A stretch of 64,000 bases of DNA, from NCBI RefSeq assembly GCF_001957135.1, contig NZ_MPHK01000001.1, positions 186,001 through 250,000 on the forward strand, in the 5' to 3' direction. Both the position numbers and the translations under genes were made by a program. The notes beneath the pieces are model-generated. The model did no database searches. It was given only the letters and a program-made list of their open reading frames with translations, and was not told where the DNA came from. This stretch comes from Shewanella sp. UCD-KL21 (GTDB lineage Bacteria; Pseudomonadota; Gammaproteobacteria; Enterobacterales; Shewanellaceae). This document shows positions 6,960 to 16,935 of the stretch, in pieces. Position 1 is the first letter of the stretch; each line of letters opens with the position of its first letter.

Positions 6960-8849
6960 ATGGTAGAACACATAACTGGCATGCTCGCGTTGATTGGCGT
7001 GCTGTCTTTATTGTGTCAATGGTTAGGTTGGAAGTTTCGTCTTCCCGCAATATTACCGTTACTGTTATGCGGTTTGTTACTTGGCCCCGGGCTCGGTATT
7101 TTAGACCCTGATGCCATCTTTGGAGATTTGCTGTTTCCCATCATTTCATTGGGGGTCGCGGTTATTCTTTTTGAAGGCGCGTTAACTCTCAATTTTAAAG
7201 AAATAAAAGATCACGGCCGAATGGTGACAAACTTAGTGACCTTTGGTGCCTTTATCACTTGGGCTTGTATTGCCCCAGCCGCTCATTGGCTATTAGGCTT
7301 TGAATGGCCCATGGCGCTACTTTTTGGTGCATTAGTGGTAGTAACAGGCCCAACAGTAATTGTGCCTATGCTGCGTACAGTAAGGCCTAAATCAAACCTT
7401 GCCAGTATTTTACGCTGGGAGGGAATAGTCATCGATCCTATCGGGGCAATTTTAGCGGTATTAGTTTATGAATATATCGCTGTGGCGACCGCTGCCGATC
7501 CCACTACCCATATTTTATTCGCTTTGGGCATGACCTTACTGTTAGGTTTTGGACTTGGGGCGCTTGCAGGCTATCTCATTGGCATTGCACTTCGTAGTAA
7601 TGTGTTTCCTCATTACCTTAAAAATACCGCGGTATTAACCATTATGCTGGGCGTCTTTGTGGGTTCTAATTTACTTCAAGAAGAGTCTGGGCTGTTAACC
7701 GTGACTGTGATGGGTATTTGGCTTGCTAATATGCGTGGGGTTGATATTGCCGATATTTTAGAGTTTAAAGAGACCCTTACGGTATTACTGATCTCGGCCT
7801 TGTTTATTTTATTAGCGGCAAGACTTAACTCCACCGCGATGCTTGATTTAGGTTGGGGCGGTGTCGGTGTCTTAGTGGTGGTGTTGTTGGTTGCAAGGCC
7901 ACTGAGTATCTGGATCTCTGGCATTGGTACCAGTTTATCTAGAGCTGATAAATGGTTTTTAAGTTGGGTCGCGCCAAGAGGGATAGTCGCAGCGGCAATT
8001 TCATCGTTATTTGCCATTAAGCTTGAAGCTATAGGGGTAAATGGTGCCAGCTCGATAGTGCCATTAGTGTTTTTAATTATTATTGGCACAGTGGTAATAC
8101 AAAGCTTAACAGCAGGCCCATGGGCTAAGTTTTTAGGGGTAAAAGCTGATTCATCACAAGGCTTACTGTTGTTTGGTGCCTCTAAGTTTTCACGTGAGTT
8201 AGCTAAGGTGTTAACCGCTAAGCAAGTGAAAGTGGTATTAGCCGATAATAACTGGGATAACATTCGTCAAGCGAGAATGGCGAATATCCCGGTGTATTTT
8301 GGTAATCCGGCCTCTGAACACGCCGAAAACTTTATGGATTTAAGTGGCATAGGCCGAGTGCTAGTGTTATCTCCCTATCGTCAATTAAACCCTTTAGTGA
8401 GCTTTCATTTTCAAGACTTATTCGGCAGCAATAAAGTTTATGGCTTAAATAATGCCGATGGGGGAAGCGCCAGACATCAACTGTCCGAGTCTTATTTAAA
8501 ACGTTTGTGTTTATTTGGTGAATCAATTTCTTATGCCAAAATTGCCAGTTACATGGCAAAAGGCGCAGTCATTAAAGTCACTAATATTACGGATAATTTT
8601 ACATTTGAACACTTTAAACAGCGTTATGGTGAAACGGCGATGCCGTTAATTTATCTGACTAAAGATCAGAAAGTAAAAATTATTTCAGGTACTGAAATTA
8701 ATGAATTACCGGTCGGTATCGAGTTAATTAGCCTGTTGCCGAAAGAGGCACAAGAGCAAGATATCATTCAACGTAATTTAGCTGAAGTAACAGAACATGA
8801 AGACGCTAATGAGCAAGATGACTCTGGTGAAACGGTTGCCAATACTTAA
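6960..8849 (+). CDS. CPA1-type cation/proton antiporter with RCK (TrkA-N-like) domain
   Basis: About 629 residues. Residues 1-400 form roughly 12 hydrophobic segments typical of NhaP-type Na+(K+)/H+ antiporters, with WEGIVIDPIGAI corresponding to the acidic ion-binding ExxxxDP region. Residues from about 405 form a soluble nucleotide-binding-like domain beginning GLLLFGASKFSRELAKVL, and the acidic tail is unstructured. I use the ATG at 6960 because AAGGA lies just upstream and the membrane helices begin at once; an upstream ATG at 6888 would add 24 charged residues. Likely roles are ion and pH homeostasis. Ion specificity cannot be read from sequence. Confidence 0.88.
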   Translation: MVEHITGMLALIGVLSLLCQWLGWKFRLPAILPLLLCGLLLGPGLGILDPDAIFGDLLFPIISLGVAVILFEGALTLNFKEIKDHGRMVTNLVTFGAFITWACIAPAAHWLLGFEWPMALLFGALVVVTGPTVIVPMLRTVRPKSNLASILRWEGIVIDPIGAILAVLVYEYIAVATAADPTTHILFALGMTLLLGFGLGALAGYLIGIALRSNVFPHYLKNTAVLTIMLGVFVGSNLLQEESGLLTVTVMGIWLANMRGVDIADILEFKETLTVLLISALFILLAARLNSTAMLDLGWGGVGVLVVVLLVARPLSIWISGIGTSLSRADKWFLSWVAPRGIVAAAISSLFAIKLEAIGVNGASSIVPLVFLIIIGTVVIQSLTAGPWAKFLGVKADSSQGLLLFGASKFSRELAKVLTAKQVKVVLADNNWDNIRQARMANIPVYFGNPASEHAENFMDLSGIGRVLVLSPYRQLNPLVSFHFQDLFGSNKVYGLNNADGGSARHQLSESYLKRLCLFGESISYAKIASYMAKGAVIKVTNITDNFTFEHFKQRYGETAMPLIYLTKDQKVKIISGTEINELPVGIELISLLPKEAQEQDIIQRNLAEVTEHEDANEQDDSGETVANT

Positions 8850-8875
8850 GTTAAAGTTTGACTAAAACCCGCTAT

Positions 8876-8905
8876 AAAAAAGCTTCGTATTAACGAAGCT
8901 TTTTT
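8876..8905 (+). terminator. Intrinsic terminator, antiporter / bcp (bidirectional)
   Basis: AGCTTCGT / ACGAAGCT stem with an ATTA loop, flanked by A and T runs, between two convergent genes; it can work in both directions. Confidence 0.85.
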
Positions 8906-8931
8906 GGTGAAAATGTTACTTATGGCTCAAG

Positions 8932-9402
8932 TTAAAGGGTTTCTAAAACCGATAACACCACTTCATGGTGGTTTTTGGTTTTAAATTTATCGAACACATG
9001 GACGATTTTGCCATCTTGACCAATGAGGAAACTCAATCTATGGATACCGTCATAGATTTTGCCCATGAACTTCTTCTCGCCCCACACGCCAAAGGCATCA
9101 GCAACAGCATGATCTTCATCACTGAGTAGGGCAAAGTTTAACTCTTGCTTATCATTGAACTTAAGCAGTTTAGCAACTGGATCAGGGCTTAAACCCAATA
9201 CTGTGACATTATGATTTGCTAACTGGTCTTTGCTATCACGCAAGCCTTGAGCTTGCACTGTGCAACCAGGTGTTGATGCTTTAGGGTAAAAATAAACTAA
9301 CACAGGGCCGGTTTTTAAAGCTTCATTGAGAGAGACTGATTCGTCAAATTGATTTTGTAGGGTAAATTGTGGTGCTAAATCACCAAGGGTTAAGGTATTC
9401 AT
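8932..9402 (-). CDS. bcp: Thiol peroxidase of the Bcp/PrxQ group
   Basis: Reduces peroxides using thioredoxin. The peroxidatic cysteine is C47 in the TPGCTVQ motif, and the thioredoxin-fold strands match Bcp over all 156 residues. The residue five further on, Cys in E. coli Bcp (the resolving cysteine), is Gln here, and C47 is the only cysteine in the protein. It should therefore act as a 1-Cys peroxiredoxin needing an external thiol. AGGAC precedes the ATG. It lies 22 bp downstream of gcvR on the same strand, probably one operon, as in E. coli. Confidence 0.93.
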   Translation of the reverse strand: MNTLTLGDLAPQFTLQNQFDESVSLNEALKTGPVLVYFYPKASTPGCTVQAQGLRDSKDQLANHNVTVLGLSPDPVAKLLKFNDKQELNFALLSDEDHAVADAFGVWGEKKFMGKIYDGIHRLSFLIGQDGKIVHVFDKFKTKNHHEVVLSVLETL

Positions 9403-9423
9403 TTTATGTCCTTATTTTATATT

Positions 9424-9951
9424 CTATTTGTCACTGTTTTGCATATGATTGATCGAGCACTCAAGTGATAGTTCTTTTGCCAGTTCATGAATACTTTTTT
9501 CAAGCTTTATAAGATCAATTTTTTCCGGCACATTGATAGTAAATAAAATATGCTGCGTTAAATTATCATCGTCAGCGTGAGATCGTACCGCAGCAAGATC
9601 AAGGGAGCGATCGGCTAAGAATTCGGTTATTCGCTTCATGGTGCCACGTTGATCTTGACCGTTAACACTGACCTCGATACGTGACACGTAATTTTGTGGT
9701 GTATGCTTGGAAGTACGTTTCATTACCATGAGTAATTCAAGCTCTACACTTAAGCTGGGTAACTGGGTTTCTATCTTTGTTATTGCTGCCCAAGAGCCTG
9801 AAATCATCATAATTAAGGTAAATTCATTACCAAAAAGCGCCATACGGCTATCGACGATGTCACAGTCACATTCACTTGCTAAACGGGCTAGACGACTTAC
9901 TAAACCAGGGCGATCAGCACCCATAGCAGTAACGACCAGATAGTTGGTCAT
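9424..9951 (-). CDS. gcvR: Glycine cleavage system transcriptional repressor (two ACT domains)
   Basis: 175 residues with two ACT-type domains: about 1-75 (opening LVVTAMGADRPGLVSRLARLASE) and about 90-165 (VSVNGQDQRGTMKRITEFLAD). In E. coli GcvR has no DNA-binding domain; it binds GcvA and blocks gcvTHP activation when glycine is low. The order dapA / gcvR-bcp with divergent dapA is the E. coli arrangement. RBS GGAAAA lies 5 bases before the ATG. Confidence 0.9.
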   Translation of the reverse strand: MTNYLVVTAMGADRPGLVSRLARLASECDCDIVDSRMALFGNEFTLIMMISGSWAAITKIETQLPSLSVELELLMVMKRTSKHTPQNYVSRIEVSVNGQDQRGTMKRITEFLADRSLDLAAVRSHADDDNLTQHILFTINVPEKIDLIKLEKSIHELAKELSLECSINHMQNSDK

Positions 9952-10303
9952 GGATTTTCCTCACTTTTTCGATATCATGGAGCGTAAACTAGCGAGCTAA
10001 CGCAAAGTTTTTTTGCGGGCACTAATGCTACCATAACTAATGTAAAACCACATAAGTATGTCACTATGAAAGTTAATTCATATTAAAAATTTACTTCTTG
10101 GCATAACAACTTAGGTGTAAGATTGATTTCAATGAAATAAAGTACCTAACGTCATGATATAAAAATATGCTCAACCATTAAACAATCATCTGACGACGTA
10201 AATTTGTGCTTTAGTAAAAATGCATTTGAGAGCCCCCGTTAATGCTTGTCATTAGTTGTAGGCATCAGTAACATAGCGAATCCTGAAACCTTGGGGAATT
10301 TAG
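9952..10303. other. Intergenic region between gcvR and dapA
   Basis: 352 bp AT-rich divergent promoter region. I see no lysine riboswitch, hairpin terminator or clear operator. GGGGAATTTAG just before dapA serves as its ribosome binding region. Confidence 0.6.
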
Positions 10304-11191
10304 ATGATAAACGGAAGCATCGTTGCCTTAATCACTCCTATGAATAGTGATGGCACAGTAGATTATAAAAGTCTTGAAAGACTGGTAGAGTTTCATATAG
10401 AGCAGGGTACAGATGCGATTGTTGCAGTCGGTACGACTGGTGAGTCTGCCACTTTACCCACTAAAGAACATGCACAAGTTGTGTCGCAAACTGTTAAATT
10501 TGCCGCAGGGCGTATTCCTGTCATTGGTGGTAATGGCGCTAATGCCACTGCCGAAGCGATAGAACTTACCCAGTCAATGGCCGATTCTGGCATTGTTGCC
10601 ATGCTTGGGGTCACGCCTTATTACAATAAGCCTTCACCTAAGGGCTTAATTGCACATTATAAAGCTGTTGCTGCAAGTACAGATATCCCTCAAATTCTTT
10701 ATAACGTCCCAGGGCGTACTTCAGTGGATATGTTGCCTGAAACCGTGGCTGAATTAGTGGCGGTGGAAAATATTATCGGTGTTAAAGAAGCCACTGGCGA
10801 TTTAACCCGTGTAGCTCGATTACGCGAGCTTTGCGGTCAGGATTTCAAACTTTATAGTGGCGATGATGCCACCGCGAGAGACTTTTTATTACTTGGCGGT
10901 GATGGTGTTATTTCGGTTGCTAATAATATTGTTCCAAAAGCATTTAAACAACTGTGTGATGCAGCATTAGCAGGCGACCATGCTTTATCCGAAAAAATAA
11001 ACTTACCACTTAAAGGTTTATATGAGCATTTATTCTGCGAAGCTAACCCAATCCCTGTTAAATGGGCTGCGCATCAAATGGGTTTAATTAGCCAAGGACA
11101 TATTCGTTTACCTTTAACTGAACTTTCTGAGCAGTTTCATGGTCAGTTGTTAGAAGCGATGAAACAAGCCCAGATAGAGGTAATTCAATAA
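10304..11191 (+). CDS. dapA: 4-hydroxy-tetrahydrodipicolinate synthase
   Basis: Condenses pyruvate with aspartate semialdehyde, the first committed step to lysine and diaminopimelate. Class I aldolase TIM barrel: T44/T45 (VGTTGES), Y133 (YNVPGR) and Schiff-base K161 (GVKEATGD) all sit at the E. coli positions. Length 295 compares with 292. The stop abuts the bamC start directly, so the two are co-translated as in E. coli. Confidence 0.97.
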   Translation: MINGSIVALITPMNSDGTVDYKSLERLVEFHIEQGTDAIVAVGTTGESATLPTKEHAQVVSQTVKFAAGRIPVIGGNGANATAEAIELTQSMADSGIVAMLGVTPYYNKPSPKGLIAHYKAVAASTDIPQILYNVPGRTSVDMLPETVAELVAVENIIGVKEATGDLTRVARLRELCGQDFKLYSGDDATARDFLLLGGDGVISVANNIVPKAFKQLCDAALAGDHALSEKINLPLKGLYEHLFCEANPIPVKWAAHQMGLISQGHIRLPLTELSEQFHGQLLEAMKQAQIEVIQ

Positions 11192-12292
11192 ATGTTGAAG
11201 CAAGTCACTCCAATTTTACTTATAGCAGCAGTTTCTGCTTGTAGTTCACCGACAGATCGTCGCGTTGCCAATGGCAATGATGAATACGTTAACGCCAAAG
11301 AAATTCCGCTTTTGGTTATTCCTGAAGGCTTGACTGAACCTACTTATGGCCGTGAATACGAGATTCCTAAAGTAGGTAACAAAGTTGATAAAGACTTAGT
11401 CGGAAAACGTCTGGATATTCGTCCTCCATTACTGGTTTTACCTATGTCTGAAGGTACCCGTATTGAAGAAGGCAGTGACAATATTAAAATTATTGTCGAA
11501 TCAATTGCGACCACAAAAGATCTAAAACAAGAAGTTTTTGATAATTTACATGGTTTCTTAGCAAAACATGAAATACCAATCGAAAACGAAAATTATGACG
11601 AAGGCTTTATTGAAACAGGTTGGATAGACACGCAAGACGTCATCGAAACAAGCTGGTTCGGTGAAGACAAAGTGTATTTACTGCGTCAACGTTACCGTTA
11701 TGATGTCGATGTGAGTCCTCATGGTCGCTCAGGCAGCATGAGTATTGATCTTATTAAGCATGAAGAAAGCTACAATGGTGATGATCAGCAAGTGCTATTA
11801 ACGGCAGAAGATAAACGCCGTTATACCGTTGATATGCTCAATAACACTATTGCTTACATCAGCTTAAAACGTGACAAGCAAATTAAAGCTGACCGTATTC
11901 AACAAAGTAAAGGTATTACTGTCGATTTAGTGGCTGAAACAGAAACCACAGGCGCTTATTACATTTCAGAAGTTGATTTTAATAAAACTTGGGATCGATT
12001 ACGTATTGTCTTACCTGAGCTAGGTTTCGATATTGTTGATATGAACAGCGCCAAAGGTTTGTATTATATTGTATTGGAAGAAACCGGTGGGTTCTGGAGT
12101 TCATTATGGGGCGAAGATAAGTTATCACTTGAAAAAGGTAACTATCGAATTGAGCTTGTTGAAACTGATGATAAAGAGCAAACGGAAATCTTTATTAAAG
12201 ATGCCGCTGGTGAGCCATTAGAAAATGAAACGATTACTGAAATCTATCGCGTCGTCAGCGAAGCAATGAAAGAAGATCGTAAAGTACGATAA
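11192..12292 (+). CDS. bamC: Outer membrane assembly lipoprotein BamC (NlpB)
   Basis: 366-residue lipoprotein of the BAM complex. The signal ends in the lipobox AVSAC, giving lipidated Cys17, and a Ser-Ser pair next suggests outer-membrane sorting. An unstructured N-terminal segment (to about residue 95) precedes two helix-grip domains: about 95-215 (IIVESIATTKDLKQEVFDNL) and about 240-360 (AYYISEVDFNKTWDRLRIVL). This matches the domain order of E. coli NlpB. It starts on the base after the dapA stop. Confidence 0.92.
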   Translation: MLKQVTPILLIAAVSACSSPTDRRVANGNDEYVNAKEIPLLVIPEGLTEPTYGREYEIPKVGNKVDKDLVGKRLDIRPPLLVLPMSEGTRIEEGSDNIKIIVESIATTKDLKQEVFDNLHGFLAKHEIPIENENYDEGFIETGWIDTQDVIETSWFGEDKVYLLRQRYRYDVDVSPHGRSGSMSIDLIKHEESYNGDDQQVLLTAEDKRRYTVDMLNNTIAYISLKRDKQIKADRIQQSKGITVDLVAETETTGAYYISEVDFNKTWDRLRIVLPELGFDIVDMNSAKGLYYIVLEETGGFWSSLWGEDKLSLEKGNYRIELVETDDKEQTEIFIKDAAGEPLENETITEIYRVVSEAMKEDRKVR

Positions 12293-12340
12293 TGTATTTA
12301 ATTAACATTAGCTAATTGTTCGTATTTTAGGCTATCGATA

Positions 12341-12370
12341 AAAAGAGACAGTATTTACTGTCTCTTTTTT
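12341..12370 (+). terminator. Terminator of dapA-bamC
   Basis: AAAAGAGACAGTA / TACTGTCTCTTTT, a 13-bp stem with a 2-base centre and a following T-run. The next 230 bp to the efflux operon show no recognised operator. Confidence 0.88.
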
Positions 12371-12604
12371 TATGCTAAAAAAACTGTAAAAATAGTCATT
12401 TAATCCTCTATATAGATTGTTTTCCAATTAAAACGCTAAGATTGATCTTGGTGAACTCATATCCCGTATATTCCGCAAATGTTTCCTAAGTGTGTCAATT
12501 GTAAGAAAAGGTAAAACGCCTTGATACCAGCATGATGCTGAGTACACTAACGATTGGCTAAATCCCATAACATATAGTTTCTGAGTTTGATGAATGGAAT
12601 CCCG

Positions 12605-13687
12605 ATGAAAAAAATAATAATTGTCCTCGTTGCGTTACTGATGGGCTGGTTTGCATACCAATCTATTAATCCTACTGAAGAGGCCAAGGTGCGAGCTAAA
12701 CCTATCCCCAACGTTGTAGTTGCTAAAGTGGCGATGTTGCCAGTGAGAGATGAGGTTGAGGCAATAGGAACCAACAAAGCATTTGAGTCTATTACTATTA
12801 CGCCAAAAATCACTGAGAAAATCGCAGACATTAAGTTTAACGATGGAGATGTGGTTAAAAAAGGCGATTTACTGGTTCAATTACGTAACCGCGAGCAGCT
12901 AGCCAAAGTTAAAGCTGCTGAGTTTAAAGTAAGTGATAATTTACGTGAACTCGACAGAATCCGTAGTTTGGTTACCAGTAAAACGGTAGCAGAACTTGAG
13001 CGTGATAGATTACAAACCTTAATCGATACGACCCGCGCCGAGCTTGAGCAAGCTAAAGCGGCTTTGGGTGATCGCGCCATTCATGCACCATTTAGTGGCC
13101 GCTTGGGATTAAAGCTTGTTAGTGTCGGCAGTTTAGTGTCACCAGGTACCCAAATATCGACCTTAGATGATGTTAGTAAAATTAAACTTGATTTCTCAGT
13201 GCCAGAGCGTTTTATCCAGCAGCTCAAATTAGGTAAAACCGTTGAAGCAAAAGCGATAGCTTATCCAGATCGCATCTTTAAAGGTGTGGTCACATCCATT
13301 GATACACGGGTAAACCCAACAACACGTGCTGTGGTAGTACGCGCAATTATTGCTAATGACGATGCCGCGTTATTACCCGGCATGTTGATGAAAGTTAAAC
13401 TGATTAAACAAAATCGTGAAACCTTATTATTACCAGAATCTGCCATCATTCCTATTCAATCAAAACACTATGTATACACAGTTAACGAAGACAATATTGT
13501 CGAGCGAAAAGAAGTCACAATAGGCATTCGTAATCGAGGTTGGGTTGAAATTCTTGATGGTGTCGGAATTGGCCAATCGGTCATTATCCGCGGGCTATTA
13601 AAAGTAAGACCGGGTGATGAAGTCACCACTCAGGCTGCTGAGGCGTTTAATTTTGCCAATGTCGCTGATGTGGAGAATGCGGCATGA
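12605..13687 (+). CDS. RND efflux periplasmic adaptor (membrane fusion protein)
   Basis: About 360 residues. An N-terminal hydrophobic anchor (KKIIIVLVALLMGWFAYQS) is followed by a barrel-sandwich/lipoyl half motif (ITPKITEKIADIKFNDGDVVKKGDLLVQL), a helical hairpin (about 85-150), the second lipoyl half (APFSGRLGLKLVSVGSLVSPG), then beta-barrel and membrane-proximal domains. It links the inner membrane pump to an outer membrane channel. I take the ATG at 12605, where GGAAT lies upstream and the anchor begins at once; an ATG at 12587 is possible. The stop overlaps the pump start by 4 bases. No TolC-type gene is adjacent. Confidence 0.9.
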   Translation: MKKIIIVLVALLMGWFAYQSINPTEEAKVRAKPIPNVVVAKVAMLPVRDEVEAIGTNKAFESITITPKITEKIADIKFNDGDVVKKGDLLVQLRNREQLAKVKAAEFKVSDNLRELDRIRSLVTSKTVAELERDRLQTLIDTTRAELEQAKAALGDRAIHAPFSGRLGLKLVSVGSLVSPGTQISTLDDVSKIKLDFSVPERFIQQLKLGKTVEAKAIAYPDRIFKGVVTSIDTRVNPTTRAVVVRAIIANDDAALLPGMLMKVKLIKQNRETLLLPESAIIPIQSKHYVYTVNEDNIVERKEVTIGIRNRGWVEILDGVGIGQSVIIRGLLKVRPGDEVTTQAAEAFNFANVADVENAA

Positions 13688-16600
13688 TCCTCACTGACAT
13701 TTCGGTAAAGCGACCGGTATTTGCTTCTGTCATTAGTATTTTAATTATTATTCTTGGCATGGTGTCATTTGATAAGTTGCCTCTTAGAGAGTATCCCAAC
13801 ATTGATCCACCAGTGGTATCGATTGATACCAATTACCGCGGTGCGAGTGCCTCTGTGGTTGAAAGCCGCATTACTCAATTAATTGAAGACAGAATTAGCG
13901 GCGTTGAAGGGATCAAACAAATTACCTCAAGTAGCCGTGATGGACGCTCTTCTATTACCTTAGAGTTTAATATCAACCGTGATATTGAAGCGGCAACCAA
14001 TGATGTTCGAGATAGAATTTCAGGGTTACTGGATAACTTACCAGAAGAGGCAGATCCACCAGAAGTAGAAAAGTCCAATGGTGGTGATGAAGTGATCATG
14101 TGGCTTAACTTAGTGTCTGATCAAATGAACACCCTACAGCTAACAGACTATGCCCGCCGCTATTTGGTCGATCGTTTTTCAGTCGTCGATGGCGTTGCCA
14201 ACATCCGTTTAGGTGGCGGTAAAGTTTATGCCATGCGGGTGTGGATAGACAGACAAGCTTTAGCTGCGCGTAAACTTACCGTAGCAGATGTGGAATCTGC
14301 GCTGCGCTCAGAAAACGTTGAGCTTCCGGCGGGGTCTATCGAGTCAAAAGAGCGCCATTTTACCGTCAGGGTTGATAGAAGTTTTAAAACCGCTGAAGAC
14401 TTTGCCAGCCTAGTTATTACCCAAGGTGATGATGGCTATTTAGTGAAGCTTGGTGATGTGGCTAAAGTGCAAATTGGCTCAGAAGAAGAGCGGATAATGT
14501 TCCGCGGTAATACTGAATCAATGATTGGCTTAGGGGTATCTAAACAATCAACCTCAAACACCTTAGAAGTCGCCCGCGCTGCCAATGCGTTAGTGGATGT
14601 CATTAATCCGACATTACCTGCTGGAATGGAGATTAAGCGCTCATACGACAGCTCAGTATTCATCGAAGCGTCAATTAAAGAGGTGTACCAAACCTTATTT
14701 ATCGCGATGCTATTAGTGATAGTGGTGATTTATCTGTTCCTAGGCAGTGTGCGGGCTATGTTAATCCCCGCCTTAACGGTTCCAGTATCGTTAATGGGGA
14801 CTTTTATTGTTTTATATTCATTAGGTTATACAATTAACTTATTGACTTTGCTGGCGATGATCCTAGCCATTGGTATGGTGGTCGATGATGCCATTGTGAT
14901 GTTAGAAAATATCCATCGCCGAATTGAACAAGGTGACTCACCACTTAAAGCTGCCTACTTAGGTGGCCGTGAAGTTGCTTTTGCGGTAGTTGCGACAACA
15001 TTGGTGTTAATTGCGGTGTTTATGCCGATTACTTTTTTAGAAGGTGATTTAGGTAAGCTGTTTAAAGAGTTTGCCGTTACCATGAGCGCTGCAGTGATTT
15101 TCTCAAGCTTAGTTGCGTTAACTCTAAGCCCAATGATGTGCTCTAAGTTGCTTAAACCCGCCGGTGAAAGCACATGGTTAGTGCGCAAAGTCGATGATGC
15201 TATGGATAAGTTATCTGCTATTTATCAATCGCATTTGGTGAGCGCCATTAAAAAGCCTTATCTAATCGGCGTAATTGTGGTGGTGGCTTTTGCGTTAAGT
15301 GGCTACTTGCTTAAACAAGTACCACAGGAGTTTGCCCCTCGCGAAGATAGAGGCTCCATGTTTTTGGTGGTTAATGGCCCTGAAGGAGCAAGCTTTGAGT
15401 ACATTGAAAAGTACATGGATGAAATTGAAGGCCGTTTAATGCCGTTAGTTGAATCCGGTGATGTGAAACGCTTATTGATCCGCGCCCCTCGTGGTTTTGG
15501 TCGCTCAGCAAACTTTTCAAACGGCATGGCGATTATCGTGCTAGAAGATTGGGCCGAGCGTCGTCCTGCCAATGAAATTATTACCGATATTCGCGCTCGA
15601 ATTTCGGACTTGGCAGGGGTCAGGGCATTTCCCATTATGCGTCAAGCCTTCGGCCGTGGTGTCGGTAAGCCGGTGCAGTTTGTATTAGGCGGCCCAAGCT
15701 ATGAAGAGCTAGCCTTATGGCGCGACATCATTATGGAAAAAGCCAAAGAAAATCCGATGTTAACTGGGCTTGATCATGATTATAAAGAAACCAAACCTCA
15801 GCTAAGAGTGTCAATTGATAAAGACAGGGCTGCTGATCTAGGGGTGTCAATTTCACATGTGGGCAGAACCTTAGAATCGATGCTGGGCTCACGTTTAGTG
15901 ACGACCTTCATGCGAGAAGGGGAAGAGTATGATGTGATCATTGAAGGTAATCGTGAAAATCAAAATACCGCTACGGATTTAGAAAATATCTATGTGAGAT
16001 CGGATCGAACCGGTGAGTTAGTGCCACTATCGAATATTGTCACTGTAGAAGAGTATGCTGATGCCAGCTCTTTAAATCGCTATAACCGCATGCGGGCGAT
16101 TACTATTGAGGCAAACTTGGCTGATGGCTATAGCCTAGGTGAAGCGTTAGATTATCTTAATGATTTATCCTATACCTATCTACCTGCTGAAGCGGTGATC
16201 AGTTACAAAGGACAATCACTGGATTATCAAAGTTCAGGCAACTCCATGTACTTTGTGTTTATCCTCGCGTTAGGTATTGTGTTCTTAGTATTGGCGGCGC
16301 AATTTGAAAGTTATGTGCATCCGATGGTGATTATGCTTACAGTACCTCTGGCAACGCTAGGGGCATTAATTGGCCTATGGTTTACCGGACAAAGTATCAA
16401 TATTTACAGTCAAATCGGTATTATTATGCTGGTGGGGCTAGCGGCTAAAAATGGTATTTTGATTGTTGAATTTGCCAACCAATTGCGTGACAAAGGCATT
16501 GAGTTTGAGCAAGCAGTCATTCAAGCCTCATCCCAACGTTTAAGACCGATCCTAATGACAGGGATTACCACTGCAGCTGGTGCTATTCCATTGGTGCTAT

Positions 16601-16779
16601 CAAGTGGTGCGGGCTCTGAAACACGCTTTGTGATTGGCGTGGTGGTGTTATCAGGTATTTTATTAGCGACCTTCTTCACCTTGTTAGTGATCCCGGTGGC
16701 TTACAGTATTTTTGCCCGAAACAGTAGCTCGCCCGAAGCGATTGCCAAGCAACTAGAACAAGAGTTAACGGGTTCGTGA
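13684..16779 (+). CDS. RND multidrug efflux pump (HAE1 family, AcrB-like)
   Basis: 1031 residues with the 12-TM, two-porter-loop plan of AcrB. The proton relay is intact: Asp-Asp in GMVVDDAIVMLENIHRR (TM4) and Lys in AAKNGILIVEFANQLRD (TM10). The N-terminus SVKRPVFASVISILIIILGMVSF and the segment LREYPNIDPPVV are characteristic of the HAE1 subgroup closer to MexW/VexD than to AcrB proper. It is translated from an ATGA overlap with the adaptor gene. Substrates cannot be told from sequence. Confidence 0.92.
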   Translation: MILTDISVKRPVFASVISILIIILGMVSFDKLPLREYPNIDPPVVSIDTNYRGASASVVESRITQLIEDRISGVEGIKQITSSSRDGRSSITLEFNINRDIEAATNDVRDRISGLLDNLPEEADPPEVEKSNGGDEVIMWLNLVSDQMNTLQLTDYARRYLVDRFSVVDGVANIRLGGGKVYAMRVWIDRQALAARKLTVADVESALRSENVELPAGSIESKERHFTVRVDRSFKTAEDFASLVITQGDDGYLVKLGDVAKVQIGSEEERIMFRGNTESMIGLGVSKQSTSNTLEVARAANALVDVINPTLPAGMEIKRSYDSSVFIEASIKEVYQTLFIAMLLVIVVIYLFLGSVRAMLIPALTVPVSLMGTFIVLYSLGYTINLLTLLAMILAIGMVVDDAIVMLENIHRRIEQGDSPLKAAYLGGREVAFAVVATTLVLIAVFMPITFLEGDLGKLFKEFAVTMSAAVIFSSLVALTLSPMMCSKLLKPAGESTWLVRKVDDAMDKLSAIYQSHLVSAIKKPYLIGVIVVVAFALSGYLLKQVPQEFAPREDRGSMFLVVNGPEGASFEYIEKYMDEIEGRLMPLVESGDVKRLLIRAPRGFGRSANFSNGMAIIVLEDWAERRPANEIITDIRARISDLAGVRAFPIMRQAFGRGVGKPVQFVLGGPSYEELALWRDIIMEKAKENPMLTGLDHDYKETKPQLRVSIDKDRAADLGVSISHVGRTLESMLGSRLVTTFMREGEEYDVIIEGNRENQNTATDLENIYVRSDRTGELVPLSNIVTVEEYADASSLNRYNRMRAITIEANLADGYSLGEALDYLNDLSYTYLPAEAVISYKGQSLDYQSSGNSMYFVFILALGIVFLVLAAQFESYVHPMVIMLTVPLATLGALIGLWFTGQSINIYSQIGIIMLVGLAAKNGILIVEFANQLRDKGIEFEQAVIQASSQRLRPILMTGITTAAGAIPLVLSSGAGSETRFVIGVVVLSGILLATFFTLLVIPVAYSIFARNSSSPEAIAKQLEQELTGS

Positions 16780-16842
16780 TCTATCTGCTTAAGTGATTAA
16801 GATGCTATAAACGCTATTTTGACATAAGCTACTCCCCAAAAT

Positions 16843-16874
16843 GCCAGTTGTGAATAGTCGCAACTGGCTTTTTT
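16843..16874 (+). terminator. Terminator of the RND operon
   Basis: GCCAGTTG / CAACTGGC stem around a 10-base loop, followed by TTTTTT. Confidence 0.85.
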
Positions 16875-16935
16875 ATGTCTGTATACTGACAACTCAGTGA
16901 CAAGCCTATAATCAAAAGCTCATCGAGGGTTTACG

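Noticed and set aside
7676..8263. 195-residue minus-strand frame
   Set aside because: Entirely inside the antiporter gene on the other strand; Thr/Ile/Asn-rich composition typical of a shadow frame.
9952..10303. Lysine riboswitch before dapA
   Set aside because: None of the conserved L-box pieces are visible.
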